Shown one piece after another: positions 44,766-58,800 of a DNA stretch of 64,000 nucleotides. Source of the DNA: Cristatella mucedo (Eukaryota > Bryozoa > Phylactolaemata > Cristatellidae); assembly GCA_009760855.2 (NCBI GenBank), contig WPIO01000051.1:1168001-1232000 (forward strand), given 5' to 3'. Every line of letters begins with the position of its first letter. Positions within the stretch are counted from its first letter, which is position 1. Both the position numbers and the translations under genes were made by a program. The notes under the pieces are model-generated. The model searched no databases. It was given only the letters and a program-made list of their open reading frames with translations, and was not told the DNA's origin.

Positions 44766-46060
44766 AGTTTTTGCCCGCCTATTGGGCTGCTCTGCAAGAA
44801 ATGTTGGACGATTCTACCTGCGAAATCACCTATGCAATCCTGGCGAGTCACGAATGTTTATGGGACGCACTGAGCTCGGAGTTTAGGAATTTGAATTATT
44901 CAGGCGGCGGGCGATAAAGGCTATGGCGGACAGGTTTCATAATACCGGTAATTGCGTTAGCGAAGCCTGGCCGCTCAGAAACGCCCTTACTATTCCGCGA
45001 ACGCTCAGTGGGCGGTACGAGTAGGAAGCCAGACTTGGTGCAAGACTGCCCGTCTAAGCCTCCTACAAACCGAAAGATCGTATTAAGACTCCGAGTTGAC
45101 AGAAAAAAGACTCTCGTCTAAACCAGGCTGTAGGCCTAGGCCACAATGGATAAGCATTCCAGTTTAGGGACTTGCTCTGAACGCCTCAATATTGCTCGAG
45201 CCTACGAATGTCATATATGACAGGTTTTCCGGCCCCTAAATATTTCTAAGCCGAGGGCTGACTTTATATTGATAGTCGGATTGATACATGGAAGCGCACG
45301 AACCCGAGTACCTGCTACAAAATTGACAGAACCAAAAGATGCCAGCTCAGCACATTCCTCTTGCAGCGCTCCATACAATAGAGGGATAAGCAGAAACAAA
45401 CATTTGCTAGCGACAGGAACTTTAATCTTCTAGCCAGAAAGACTGATTGATGGCAGTGATAATGCAGCATAAAACGAAACAAGGGTGTACGCGAATAGGA
45501 TTCCATGATTGATACAAGAGATCTTGATGATAAAAAATCATTGTTACAGCTTATCATGCCGTCAGCTTCTGATTCCCAGGAATTAAAAACATTAATTGTG
45601 CTATGTTTGTGGGGGCAGTCATGCACAGATCAAGACGGCTCAGGTTGATGCCATTTATTTCGAAAACGAGGAAACGGGCCGCACGGACAACACGCAGGCT
45701 GGGAAACAGCTGTAGCAAGTGGGCTCTTCTGTTTTTGCCTCAGTGGCTTCCACCGGAGTAGTCCTGTAAAGCCGAAGGCTCGGCGGAGTAGGCTTGACCT
45801 GCCGCTTACCTAGCGGCGTAACCTAGAGCTTAATGCCATTCGGTGCGCGCCTTCGCGAAATAAGCTGGCCGCCCCGAAACGAGCGTTTCTGGCGCTGACC
45901 TACTTACCGTTACTAAAGGGGGTCGTGAGTCCGCTGCGTAAGTTGGAAAGCGAGACACACAAATTGGGGATTTTACTGAGCTTTATCCGCAAGCGCACAA
46001 AGTCGCTGCACATCTAACTCAGCTTTTATCTCCACACTCCTCACACGCTTTCGACAGCGA
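44766..46060. other. Intergenic, no gene recognised
   Basis: Minus-strand frames at 45,211-45,626 have no motif. The 45,660-46,050 stretch has moderately high GC without recognisable features. Confidence 0.4.
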
Positions 46061-46290
46061 AAGCACTCTTGCGGAGGAAACGCGTCTCCACACTTAGGCT
46101 ACTTACGTCTATAGTGGGGAACGACCCAAATAGGCGGAGCCCGAACCGGAGCCTAAACCCTGACCGAAGAACTAGGACTCAGATTCCACATTGCGGTCAC
46201 CTCAAGCACTCTTGCGGAGGAAACACGTCTCCACACTTAGGCTCCCTGCATCTCTAGGGGAGCGGCCTAAATAGACAAAGGAGCCCGAAC
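46061..46290. repeat. Tandem duplication with 143-bp period
   Basis: aagcactcttgcggaggaaa and about 60 following bases occur at 46,061 and 46,204, continuing (with differences) to the cctaaatag and gagcccgaacc words in both. Confidence 0.85.
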
Positions 46291-46299
46291 CAATGGAAT

Positions 46300-47935
46300 A
46301 TCTCACACCATACCAACTACGTTTAGCTCGCACCGGCAAATCTTTATGCCGAGACCACGTGCGAACAAGCACACATAAAACACAAAAGAAACACAAAATG
46401 CTAGCTCGGGCGTGATACGACCATATTCGTTGGAGTCGACCGAATCCTCCTAGCGCTGTCTCGTCCCGTCCCGTCAATCGCCAGCGAACAGCCCGCCCTC
46501 CTCCCTCGCTTTCAGAGAAACGAGTCCGACGGCGTCGAAGTGAAGCCGGAGAGAGAAGCCGGACTTAAGACCAAGAGCGAGCGTCGCTCGACTCTTAAAT
46601 ACTTGGCTGAGACGATGGAGCAAGAGCTTAGTGGTATTGGGCCAGACACCATGGCCCATTATGGTAAGTAATTAATACCGTCACTAGGCCACTGTAATGG
46701 TATCCCTGATCAGCTTGAATGCCGAATAGGTTTCAGACGATTCTTTTTGGACAGAGTTATGGCCGAGGTTGATAGGCCAGCCAACATCAATCAGCAGCTC
46801 CCGCGGATATCAGACCAATTCTAAAGGCCGAATCGCCACCGCTGGTCTCAGAGCTTCCTGGTTTGCTCTTAAGCTCTTGCTCTCTAATCGTACTGGCGCT
46901 CCTCTCTGGCTCACTGCTCCAGGACAAAGGAGTTCTTGCCCGCCGCCGAACCGCTCTTGTTCGCGATAAAAAATTAAGCCAAGGCCAGCAAGGCGCTACA
47001 GTCCGCTGTCTCGGTACAGCAGACCCAACAAATAGTTTACGGAATGTCTGAATATTACAGAAAGCCTTGCAATTAAAGTGATCGCAACAATCGCCCTGGC
47101 TAGTTTAAGGCAAAAGCAGGCCTCGATTTCAGCTTGATGTAGTGGGTGAGCCCCTAATGGAGATGGAAGGGTCGTGGCTGCCGATCTCAGCTTAACACCA
47201 ACCCTCAAGCCACGGTGCACACCGACGGCGATAATCGTGCTCCCAAGGAAAGAATGGCTAGACCGAGCCTCTTGCTCCGTCACACCTGCGGAAAGGTGTC
47301 CCAAAGAGACTTAACGTGTGTTTCCCCTCTTTTAAGACAGTAGGAGCTTTTCACACTGACTTCGTTTTACTATAATGCTTGACCTTTGCAACAGGCCCTA
47401 GGCAATCGACGGTCGGGCTCAATTTCAAATGCACGAGACCAAGCAGTCTATCAATGACGACGAGACGAGGACGCCGACAGATTTAGTAAGAAAACAGGTG
47501 GCAGTGCAGGAACGAGAGCAAGCTGACCAGATCAACTGCCTACGTAGGAGACAGATGCCAGCGAGTCGAGCAACGAATGAGCATCAAACGGAACGCCGAA
47601 AGAAAGAAACGTCGTATAGCTCTAGTCCTATGTACGCCACGGTCACTTAGCACTATCAGCCACAGGACCAGGTGCATGTCTCCGAAACCTTCATGTCCAG
47701 GGTGCTCTGGAATTGACTCTCGACCGCGAAAATTTGCCCGGGAAGGGAAGCACTACAAAATCTCTGCGAAGTCGACAGCTTCGACACGTGCCTGCTGAGC
47801 TGGCGATGCTCGCCCGCACAAAGAAGGACAACGTAACTAATGACCACGTTCGACGTCCACAACATCTTTTAAGATGAAAAACTAACTCATTCGTCGCAAA
47901 TTGTGAGGGGGCAGCACTAATAGTTATAGTCGCTG
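46300..47935. other. Intergenic, no gene recognised
   Basis: Frames at 46,474-46,659 and 46,996-47,304 (minus) and 47,429-47,798 (+) are open but lack identifiable motifs. Confidence 0.35.
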
Positions 47936-47937
47936 CT

Positions 47938-48085
47938 GGTTTGGCCCAGTGGTTAACCTGCTCACCCCAACCGAGGTCAGGGTGTGTATTTTATGGCCGA
48001 GGTCGGTGTGGGGGTGGGGCTCAAGCAATGGCATATGTGAAGCGCCTGAGTAGGGACTAAGTTCTCTTAGGGCGTTACACAAATT
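47938..48085 (+). mobile_element. SINE-2 copy
   Basis: It shows tggcccagtggttaacctgc, a degraded B-box region, then catatgtgaagcgcctgagtaggg and the tail actaagttctcttagggcgttacaca, almost the LINE-A end. Confidence 0.82.
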
Positions 48086-48178
48086 AATTGTGCAGCACGC
48101 GCACAGGCAACTCTGCGTATAAGAATATAGGAAGACTCCGCTGATAAGAATGGCAGTTATACGTCCCAGATTTACTCC

Positions 48179-49189
48179 ACAGTGTTACATCGGCTTACAA
48201 GTGTCTCGACATACAAGTGTTTCGAGATACGAGCTGTCTCTAAGCCAATTTTTTGTTTTGGGTTGCTAAATTTGGTTTAAAACCAGGAATTCGATTCTGA
48301 CTGACGTCACGAAATCCCCTGACTTGACGACATCTAAAAAAGCTTTAGATTAACCTATTTATCACAGGATTTAGTGGGCCTTTGTGATTTGTCTATTGTA
48401 TATTTATACGTGCTGATACTGTGCATGCTGCCACAAACCATATTGGCATGCTGACCCAGCGCATGGTACCTCTAACCATGTCATGCTTTTTGACATTGAG
48501 CATGCTACCACTAATCCTTTGATCATGCTTCCATTACAGCATATTTTAATTACCTAGAAAGGCATTTAAGTTCTCTGAGGACATATATATTATTACTGTT
48601 ATTATTGTTCTATCACTCCTTCCAGCCCCCCCCCCATTACTGGTATGGACACTCACAGAGTGCATTGGTCGTGTCGGTGGTTTTGGCTTCTCCGAGCTAA
48701 AATTCGAGTTACGAGCCAGCTTCAGATACTCGACCGCTAGTTGCTGCAGCGAACGTCACACTGCGTGTGGTTTCCCAGTCCAATAACGGTAGGGGTACGA
48801 ACGGCGTTCTGTTGCAAGACCCTGTCCTATAACCGGAGTCGAAAAACCCTGCAGATCAAAGCGAGGGACGGCCGGCTAAAAAGGCAAAAATCGACGAACA
48901 AGATTCAGATACTCATTTCAGCTTTTCTCCTGTAACTCTATTAGCATCTTTAAGTCGTTTGATATCCAAGTTACTCCTGTACATTTCGATTAATAAAACC
49001 CGTATATCGCAAGTCATTCCACTGTATTTGTTTTTAAAACAGTATTTGTTATTTATATGTATTTTTTAACTAAAAACCTGACAACGGTTTAATGGCATTT
49101 CAATGGGGTCAATTGATTTGACGTACGAGTAATTTGAGTTGTGAGCTCCGGCTCGGAACTAATTAAACTCGTAAGCTGAGGTACCACTA
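48179..49189. mobile_element. Mariner/Tigger-like element with a LINE-A insertion
   Basis: The left end, cagtgttacatcggcttacaag, mirrors the right end, which on the minus strand reads agtggtacctcagcttacgag. Internal words such as gagttacgagcc and cgtacgagtaatttgagtt repeat near both ends. The exact termini are slightly degraded. A LINE-A lies inside at 48,285-48,610. Confidence 0.6.
48285..48610 (+). mobile_element. LINE-A 3'-end fragment
   Basis: It begins in the coding end (cccctgacttgacgacat), has the 3' UTR words and ends attattactgttattatt. Confidence 0.82.
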
Positions 49190-49218
49190 TATCGAGGAAA
49201 AGGAAGATTTTTAACTAG

Positions 49219-49248
49219 TGTGTATATATATATATATATATATATATT
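49219..49248. repeat. (TA)n microsatellite
   Basis: Pure ta repeat of about 28 bp following gtg. Confidence 0.95.
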
Positions 49249-49249
49249 A

Positions 49250-50451
49250 GCCGGCGGTGCCCTGTCCTGCGCGGGGACAGGGTTAAGGGAATGGAATGTC
49301 TGTTCACGTGCTTTGCAACACAGCGGCCGCGAGACACAGATGGACAGCAACTAATTGCCTAATACCTTATATAAACCCAAACCTACTAATGGAAAACATG
49401 CCAGCAACACAATAGGTAATAAGTATTTTTTTACATAACACTTGAAGTTCATACTATTTCGAAACATGCTAGTGCCCTGATGCAATAATCCAAGTCGACT
49501 GTGGGCTACTAGGCTGCATCAGATGACAATTCGTGTTTTCTGATGGTTACAACAGATTTAAATGAGGCAAGATGCATGCAAAAGCTCCCCTGAATGGCTA
49601 GGAACTTAGTGGCAAGGGCACACCATCTCTCCCTACCTCTCTCCTGATGGCAAGAGCATACATTAGAGCACGACGTTTCGCCGGGCTGCCTAATGCAACA
49701 GGAGCCGAGCAGGGCACACCAGTGGGTCAGAGGCAAGCTCATTACCAGTGTTACTTTATATAACATACAGCAAGCACGGGCGACTTGAATTGCTACAAAA
49801 AGAGTACTACGAAAAAGGGACATGCAAATGCCCGCTAGCAAGGTCAGGTACGCTCGCACATAAGTCGGCACAGGATAGGGACACAGCAGCGCGCCACCTG
49901 CAAGTGGCTCCCCTCTTGCACGAACACGACCCGCTGACAGTGGCACGGACGTGGTCACTCGCTGGCACTATAGTGCAGCCTGGAGCTAGCGAGATGGCAG
50001 CCCGGCACTAGCAGAAGCAGCCACTCGCTGGCGTCGCTCCATCGACCGACAGCACGTGGTTCGTGCAGCGCCAAAATGGCATCGCACCTGGCAGTGGTCG
50101 CGGACTGACAACTCCGCCGCCGATCCGGTACTGCGAACACCGAGCGCTGCAGTGGCACCTGCAGCAACTGGCATTTGTTCAGTGTTTGCGATCTGGTCGG
50201 TCGAGTGTGCGCTCGCCGACCGAGGCCTCGAGTGCGGCAGCTCCGACAGCTGAGCTGCCGCACGGCAAGGAGGTATCGTGCGTGCATTGGCAGTCGGGTG
50301 CCCGATGCCTTGGCAAAGTTCCGTGCGAGCAATGTCCAGAGAACGAACGGTCTGCAGCGTTTCGACTGACAAAAGGATTGCCGACGTCCCTTTGGCTCTT
50401 CGCATGGACAGCTGCTAGCTGCCCGCGGAAGTAGCAGCAGTGGGCGATAGA
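49250..50451. other. Region downstream of NF-YC
   Basis: The GC-rich part from about 49,990 probably includes NF-YC 3' UTR. Long open frames here on both strands lack motifs. Confidence 0.35.
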
Positions 50452-50526
50452 TCACGAGGTGGTGTGCTGCTCGTGCGAGCGAGTCTGCTGCAGGTAGCCG
50501 CCGGAACCTTGCTGTATGTAAATCTG
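50452..50526 (-). CDS. NFYC: NF-YC terminal coding exon (predicted)
   Basis: A phase-0 acceptor (gcttgcag) opens 24 codons, [14 protein letters not shown] to HEQHTTS, then TGA. The Gln-rich start resembles the C-terminal QLYQIQQV of vertebrate NF-YC, and the phase fits the previous donor. No competing terminal exon was seen in the 5-kb gap, but a short one could be missed. The GC-rich stretch below it (about 49,990-50,451) would be 3' UTR. Confidence 0.65.
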   Translation of the reverse strand, partial: QIYIQQGSGGYLQQTRSHEQHTTS

Positions 50527-53500
50527 CTGCAAGCAGAGATTTCGACACAAGGTGACTCACAGCCCATGTTTTCGATGCAAGCTTGCACGCGATGCCGAGT
50601 GCCAAAGTGGCAATGCCGCAGAGCAGAGAGGTTTGCACGGAGCGACTTCTACGACGAAAAGATTAAGCTCGGTTCGCAAGTCTGCGAAGAGAGAGAGAGG
50701 ACAATACTCCACCAATCAAAGTGAATTAGGAATATGACTTGAGCTCTGCTTGTGCATCCATTATCTAGTTTTTCATTGGCCATACATACGACTAGATATG
50801 TAACCGAAAACACAGCAAAGAAATCAATATTAAGGACAAATGCGGACATACATTGCAATACTTACACAACCCACAATAAATATGATTAGATAAAAAAATG
50901 CACAAGCAGAGCCCAGCTAGTACCCCTATTATCACAGTGATCGGTTGTGTTGGCCAAGCTATGGAATTTATGAGGCACACAGGTAGACTGTACTAAGCTG
51001 GTTGAAAATGCAAGCATGAACCTCATCTAGCTGAGAACGTGACCACAGATCTGCTGTTTTCCAACTGCCATGCTTAAATTTGCTGCTGCCCTGCATAAAT
51101 GACATGATAAACATGCCCTAAGCCTAAGGTCTTGTCCATGCACTTTTCAAGAAGGCTGTTGCTAAGCTATTTATTAAGATGGCAATGCTAGACCAGGAGA
51201 ACTAACACAACTTCTGCCTGTCTCTCTACTGCCGTTTATATTAAAGGCACTTGAACGAGTTGCGGCACACCAGCTAAACTCGTGTATTTAAAATGCAAAC
51301 CTACAAGTTCCAGCCAGGTTTTAAAACTAAGCACTCTAGAGTCAGCATTGCTTCGGGTGTATACCAAAATTCTTAGAAATGAAGACCCATTAAGAGCCTC
51401 TGCTTGTTTTGCTGGATCTTTCGGCTGGGTTTGATACTATTGAGTCCCTCTTTAGCACCTCACATCGCACCTAGGAATCACTGGCACTGCATTATAATAA
51501 TAATATTGCACTTGATAAAGCGCCCTAAGAGAACTTAATCTCTTTCTAGGCGCTTTACATTTGCTGCAAAGTGATATGCAATAGAATAGTAAGTAAAATC
51601 ATGCCTGAAAAACAAACAAAATGAATAATATGGTTAGGGGTGACATGCACAGGGTCAGCATGCAAATGTGGTTAGTGGCAGCATGCACAGTGTCGCACAT
51701 CAAGTACGAATCACAGGGACCCACTAAATGCTGTCCTAAATAGGTGTGTTTTTAAGTTTCTTTTAAATGTGGTCAGGTCAGGGGATGTTCTGACGCAGGT
51801 CGGGAGGGAGTTCCAGGCTTTGGGAGCATACGAGCTAAATGCACGGTCTCCAAAGGATTTAAGGTTTGTACGAGGTATTTCCAGACTGTTGGATTCCGAA
51901 AAGCGGGTGGTACGATGCTTGGCCTGATGGGGTAGTATATCTGAAAGATAGGCTGGATCCATAGAATGAAGAGACCTAAAAGTGAGCGACAAAACCTTGA
52001 AGTCAATCCGTTGCTTCACAGGTAGCCAGTGCAGGTCGGCGAGAAGTGGAGTAATGTGGCAGCTGCGACGGTCACGACAGACAAGCCTTGCTGCAGAGTT
52101 TTGCACCAGCTGCAATCGCCTGATCGCACATGCTGGTAGGCCAGTAAGCAGTGAGTTGCAGAAGTCGAGACGGGATGTCACGAATGCATGGATCAACTTA
52201 GATGTGGTATCCTTATCTAAACAAGCCCGAATTTTAGCAATGTTATGAAGCTGAAAATAGGCAGATTTGACTGTGGAGCTGATATGGTCGTCTAACGAGA
52301 GGTCGCTTTGGAATATGACACCTAGACTTCGAGCTGATTCAACTGGAGATATGCTGGCAGAGTCAATTTTGAAAGTCAGCCTTTCCAATTATCATAGTTC
52401 ATAATCATAGTGCATTATTATAGTTCAATTCCTTTCTCAGTGGGAGACTCTAGTGTGTTGATGTAAACGGACAAAGATCATCCAAGTAACCACTAAAGTA
52501 CAGGGTACATCAAGGATATGTGCTCGGTCCACTCTTTTCACAGCTCATACCCTCTTTCTTGCTGATGTGATCGCCAAGCACAATCATGGCTTATACATAA
52601 TAATAATAATAACAATAATACATTTGATATAGCAACATCAGAGAACCCAATCTCTTTCTAGGCACTTCATATTTTCTACTTCTATTCAGATGACATACAG
52701 GGGTACCTAAACTTTGATCCCTACATGCTTTCTAGTACATCAAACTCTTAACTCCCTTGTTTCAAGTACTGCTGGCATTTGCACTTGGATGGCAGCAACT
52801 GTTCTCAAATCGAATGACGATAAAACCAACTTACCAATCATATGCAAAAATAGTGTGACAATAATTTGGAGGGCTTAACACTGAAAATCAGCCAGGCCAT
52901 CATATCTCCAGTAGTATATGCACGAAATCTATGTGTCCTGTTCCAAAGTGACCTTTCACTAGACGACTATCTCAGCTCAGACAAGTCTGCCAACTTTGAG
53001 CTATGTAACATCGCAATTATTTTGGGCCTGCAATACAACAGGAATATCGCAACCAAGTTGGTCCATGAATTTCGACACCCCGTCTTGGCTTGTGCAACTC
53101 ACAATTCGTATGTCTTCCGGTCTGCACACTAAGGAACTTACAGCTGATGAAAACCTAGCAGCTAGGTCTGTCTGTCGCGAAGGTCACAATTGCTACATTA
53201 CACCCATTCTCACAATACTACACAAGGTTCTGGCACTCATTTTTAGGTCCCTTCATTTTCTTCCTCCAGTCTAGCTATCCCGAGCACTTCCCAATCAGGC
53301 CAAGCATCACATCATCCGCTCTTCTAACCCAAGTCGTTTAGCAGTGCATCAAACCTGCCACAAATTCTTGGAGACCGTGCCTTTGGTTCGCACGCTCTCA
53401 AAGCCCGGAACCCATTTCCGACCGACGTCATGATATTCCCTGACTTGATGACATTTAAACAGATACTATAAACGTATCTGTTCGCCCAGGCACTTGGTGG

Positions 53501-55798
53501 GTCCTTGTGAAGGTCTTTGTGTGCTGACACTGAGCATGTTATCCATAGCCACATTAAGCTTCCTTAATAACATATGCAAAATGCGTAGAAAGAGAACCAG
53601 TTCACTATAAAAATGTCTTATTCCATATTTCAAACTTTGATCAATGCATTCGTTACTTGCCCATTCACACGATTCACCAAAACCCAATGATGTTCCCTAC
53701 AGACGAATCCGCCATGCATAATGGTTGAACCTTGACACATCGAGGTACATAATAATAATAACCAATAATGATAACTACACTTGTTTTTTTATACGATAAG
53801 TGAACAAAATCTCTTTCTATACATGTACTTTACTATGAAGGAAGGGACATATGTCAATTTATAAGTGGACACATGTCAATTTATAAGTGATAGTATGTGT
53901 TATTTCGGCCTGCCATAAGCACACGTACAATGGATCATTTCCTGTGGAACGAACAAATTCTGCAATAACAGGTGGGTTTGGATTTTTTTAATGGTAAGTT
54001 GGAGGCTATCGTGGTGTCAGCCGGTAGTGAGTTCTAAGCTTTGGGAACATAGAACTTGAAAGGCACATCTCCAACGGTGGAAAAATAAGAACCCTGATTA
54101 CCATCTACTTGATAATATAATAATAGATAATAGTATTACTAACAAGACAGATCAAAACCATACATCCAGAGTAGTTTTGCATCGTCACAACAATGAGCAA
54201 GAAGAGTGAGTAACTTGCTTTCCTCAGATCGTGTGCAGCACTACGTGATTGTCCTTCCGGTACTGAGTTCGTCGCTCGAACACACTGTGCTGACTCTGCC
54301 AGTGAGCTGTGTGATGCTAGCTAGGTTACAAGGAGCCTGAGCTAAGCAAAACATATGCATCTTTAGCTGAGACATATATGATGCAAACTCAATGCAGGCA
54401 GAGGGTGACAGAAGCCAGAACCGAATTCCAGACATCTGGTGCATATGAACCCAAGGCCCGATGAAAGGACTGATCTCCAAAGTATCTCAATTCGGCAAGG
54501 GAGACTGCGAGCCGATTGGAGGCCGAGAAGCGGGTGGTGGACGAGCACTCTGGAAGAGCAAAAAAAGTGGATAGGTGGGCTAGTGCAAGTGAGTGAAGCG
54601 ATCTGTAAGCGAAAGAGAGGACCTTTAAGAAGATAATACCTGAAATGAAGCTAGTGAAGCTCAAGCAGAAGTGGTGCAATGCGTCAGCTATGCTGTTGAT
54701 GACAAAGCCTACGAGCAGCTGCATTTTGCACAAGCTTCAGTCGATAAACGACGTCACAGGCTGGAGTACTGAGTGAAGAGTGAAGTAAGCTTGATTCGAT
54801 GTCACGAACGTGCAAACCAATTTAAGAAAGAGGGAGCAAGAGAATGGAGGAGCCTAAAAATGAGTGATTGGCAATGAGTAAGCAAGAGAATGAAGGAGCC
54901 TAAACACGACTGACCGACGATAAGTAAGCTAATGCCGGTGAGCCACATCAGGATGTAAATTCAGTATCTCTCGACTACAGGCCGAGCAATTCAAGCGAAA
55001 CCTATTGTCATGGTGAGTTGGTATGACAAGTCACTTTTTGATTCGGAGGCCATGCATTCAAGTCTGCAAACGATACGAGTCGATATAAGTCGTTCAATTT
55101 AACGGCTCCGTGTTGTGCATTTAGCACAAGATAAATTTGTTTGCCATTCCCGATGGTCTGCCGACAAGCAATGCAAAGCATGTCATGCTCACAGTCTACC
55201 TTGCTTTGCTTGCACCCTTTCGAAGTTGTACATCCAGAGCAGGGGGAGAGATGCATATACTTGGCTATGCCAGAGCACGGGTCAAAAAGAGGCAACGTTG
55301 CAGCCCACTGCACGTAGAAAAGTATTTGACTACTGGTGAACAAATCGCTACTGCGGCTATGGTAAGCTATTAAGACGAAAGCGCACACACACGTCCCGGA
55401 ATAATGCACAAGCAAGCCCAGAAAAAAGCAAAGCACGAGTCACTTAGGAACAAATGCAATCTGATTCCATTAATGCAGATAGTCATGCCAGTCCCAAACA
55501 ACTTTTGGTTATACATCAGAATAAAGCCCTCACAAAGTAGTAAAAACGGTCAACAAGGCTACGACCATACCTGCTGTTGGCCTGCATATGCTGCCTGGCT
55601 GACGGTTACATCGCCAGTGGTGGCAGCCTGCTGCATGGCTTGCGTGTGAATGATTATGGGCTGCCCTTGCTGCTTGGAGCCCTGCATCTGCATCTGGATG
55701 GCTTGCAGCTGGGCAGCAGACAGCTGTATCTGCAGAAAGCACTTTTGTGCATCAAACGAAGACCTGAGCTGACATTTCTCAAACAAAAACGAGTACAC

Positions 55799-55848
<50 letters not shown>

Positions 55849-58800
55849 TAAGCATGAGCCATCAGCCCATGCTATATCTTATCAAAGGGACCAACCCACA
55901 GCCAAGGAGACAGACATAAACAATATCCTGAAAGAAGGGCTTACAATTTAACACACTTCAGCCATTACAAAGCTGCAAGGATTCAGCTACGAGCCAGCTA
56001 CCGACCAAAAAAATCACAAATGGTCGCAACCATAATAACTCTCTCACGTGCGTACATTTCCTATTGTCCATCAGCTACTGACGCCACACGGCTAGCGGTT
56101 CCTAAATCCAGCAGGAATTTACGTACACATGCCATCTTACCTATCAAATTAGACCTAACATCACCGGCTCCTCGCAGGTTTACAAAAAGGTACGAAGGAG
56201 GAGACTTGTACTGATCTGGCCTGCCTACAGGCAGTGTGTTAACAGCAAAGTGACAGGCAGGGTCAATGCGACTTACTTTCAAGTAAAATCAAACATGTCT
56301 ATATTTAACACTAAAAGGACCTGTCAATGGTGGCTTTATTCAGAGCCGTAGGCATGTGGTAAGACATAAAATTAACAAGAGCAGTTGCTGCTTAGACCAG
56401 TTTTGAATTTAGTAGAAACAACTGGTATCAATAAGTGTGCAAAATGCCGGCATGTGCTACTCGAAAATAGTACACCCAGATAAAAACGGCAGCCAATGAG
56501 TGAAGGCTAAAACAGCTCTCAACAACGGTGACCTGATCTTGGGTCAAAACGTTGATACTGAGTCACCTGATTGATCTTGGGTCACCAAGCTGGCAGCTCC
56601 AAGGTATGTACAACAATTTTGGAAGCACACATCACGTCTGCACACAGGCAATGGCTGCCGGTGGGGGAGCAAAGGTTGAGAGGGTCAGCACCCAGTGCCT
56701 CTAACCATTCCCCGCAACTCTGGTCCTTTTTCTATTCTGTTCTCTTCTGCTGACGTAGCTGTGTCAACGGCAGACGGTACTGCCCGAAATGCAGATTACA
56801 CTGCAGCAGTTCGACTAGTCCAGTTGACTAACCAGCAACTTACCGGTATGCTTTGAACATCGCCATTGGCGGTGACGACGGGTTGGAACACGTGCCCACC
56901 GGCCTGTGCTCCGTGCTGCTGCGAAACCTGATGTGTGCCCGAAACAGTCTGAGGCAGCTGTATGATCTGCTGTGCCCCCGCGCCGGCTCCCTGCGGAAAC
57001 AAAGCAGACAGCGGTAAGCTAAATTACTACAGCGCCCGACTGGCAGCAAAAACACAAAATCGCATGATGCACCTTGCACGTGCCTGCTGCACAACGAGCG
57101 GAAAAATCAGGGCAGTTGCAAACGAAAGCAAGCTGGGGACACAAGGCGGACTTGACAGTAACATTAGTTTCGCTGTGTTCATAGCCAAAAGCTGATCATA
57201 AAACTAAGTGAGCCTCGTGAAAGATGACTGTCTGCACACTCGTACAGGTTTGCAACATGGATTTATTTGATTAGCTATGCCATACATGCTCATAGATGGG
57301 TCGAATCCAAACTGCATTAGCCCCATTCACAGCATGCATTCTGTTATATACTGTTATACATACTTGACGTCACATCGCCAGATCCTAAAATCAACTGCTG
57401 CTCAGACTAATGATGCCCCTCAATGTTACGAATCATGCTATTGCTTTTAACGACTCGTTCAGTCGTCATTGTAGATAGAGGCAAGTGTACACACGTTGCA
57501 GACAGCCTCTGATGCTATGGTCAAGGTACATCACTTTTGGTCTTGACCAAAGGATTATAAGCCTTGCACAGAGACCATGAGATTAAGCAATCGTGACCAA
57601 GACTGACTATGCTCTAAAAAATCCTATACTATACGCTTGAATCACATGCTATCGAAGTGCACTGAAGACGATGCTTAGTGACCTTTGCCATCTGCAGTTG
57701 GTCATTGGTAAAAAATAGATAAGAACAATTACATATTTTACACCAACACAAACTTTGCACATGCTTTAAGCAGTGCGGACATATATCTACCACCGAGTCT
57801 ACAAATGGATGCTTTCGGCAATCAAATCAATGCCATTGCCAATGCAAGCATACGGTGCCACTCAAACTACTACAAACTAGTCGATAACATAACAAACCGG
57901 TTGACAAAGACTAATGAACTGCAGGTCACACCAGAGGTTTACGATCTGCTGCATTAAGGACAAAGTTAGTGTGACTTCAAAAGAGCAAGATATACCAAGG
58001 AAAGCTAATGCACTCATGAATCACGGAGGTTCGGCCAAGAAATAGCCACAATCATTCAAAGAATGCATTAGGAAAACGTAATCATGCAAGCACAGCCAAA
58101 TACAGTTGTTTATGGGCATACGAAAGCGATATATTTGGCGCAGGATGGAGCAAACAGTGGTTTGCAATGCACATGATGGCAACAAGTGATGAGCTATAAT
58201 GAACTAAAGCACCATCATCTCTCACCGTGGCTGGAGCTGAGGCAGCTATCAGCTGAATGGGCTGACTGTTCTGAGCTTGCTGCTGTGGCAGCTGGAAATA
58301 GTACTGCACCTGGTCGCTGGTAAACTGCGATTGCTGAATGGTGCCTTCCTGCATGAAAGAAGATGGCTGCCAAAGCTTTACTACTACTACTAATAACAAT
58401 AATACTAATGCATTTGATAAAGCGCCCTCAGAGAACTCAATCTCTCTCTAGGCGCTTTACATTTGCTGCAAAGGGAAATGCAATTGGATGGTGAGTAATA
58501 TCATACTTGATAAACAAACAAAATGAGTAACATGGTTAGGGGTGACATGCACAGGAATAACAGCAGTGGTGGCAGCAGTAGGTCAGACAAGGCATCTGCT
58601 GACACAGCCATATTAGCAGAATGGTGCACAGCTAGCAGCAGACTGAAAGGCCATTTCAGCTACAGTAAGCACGAAAGAAGAGGCTTCGCATGCACCCAGG
58701 ATCTCTAGGATACCATGCTTTAAGTGCAACATGCAACTTCCGGCTCTGAACATAGTAAAATCACTTTCCACCAAATACAGTTTTTTCTACAGATATCGAG

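Noticed and set aside
49955-50638. 227-codon minus ORF overlapping the last NF-YC exon
   Set aside because: It is in a different frame from the NF-YC exon, lacks motifs and runs through probable 3' UTR.
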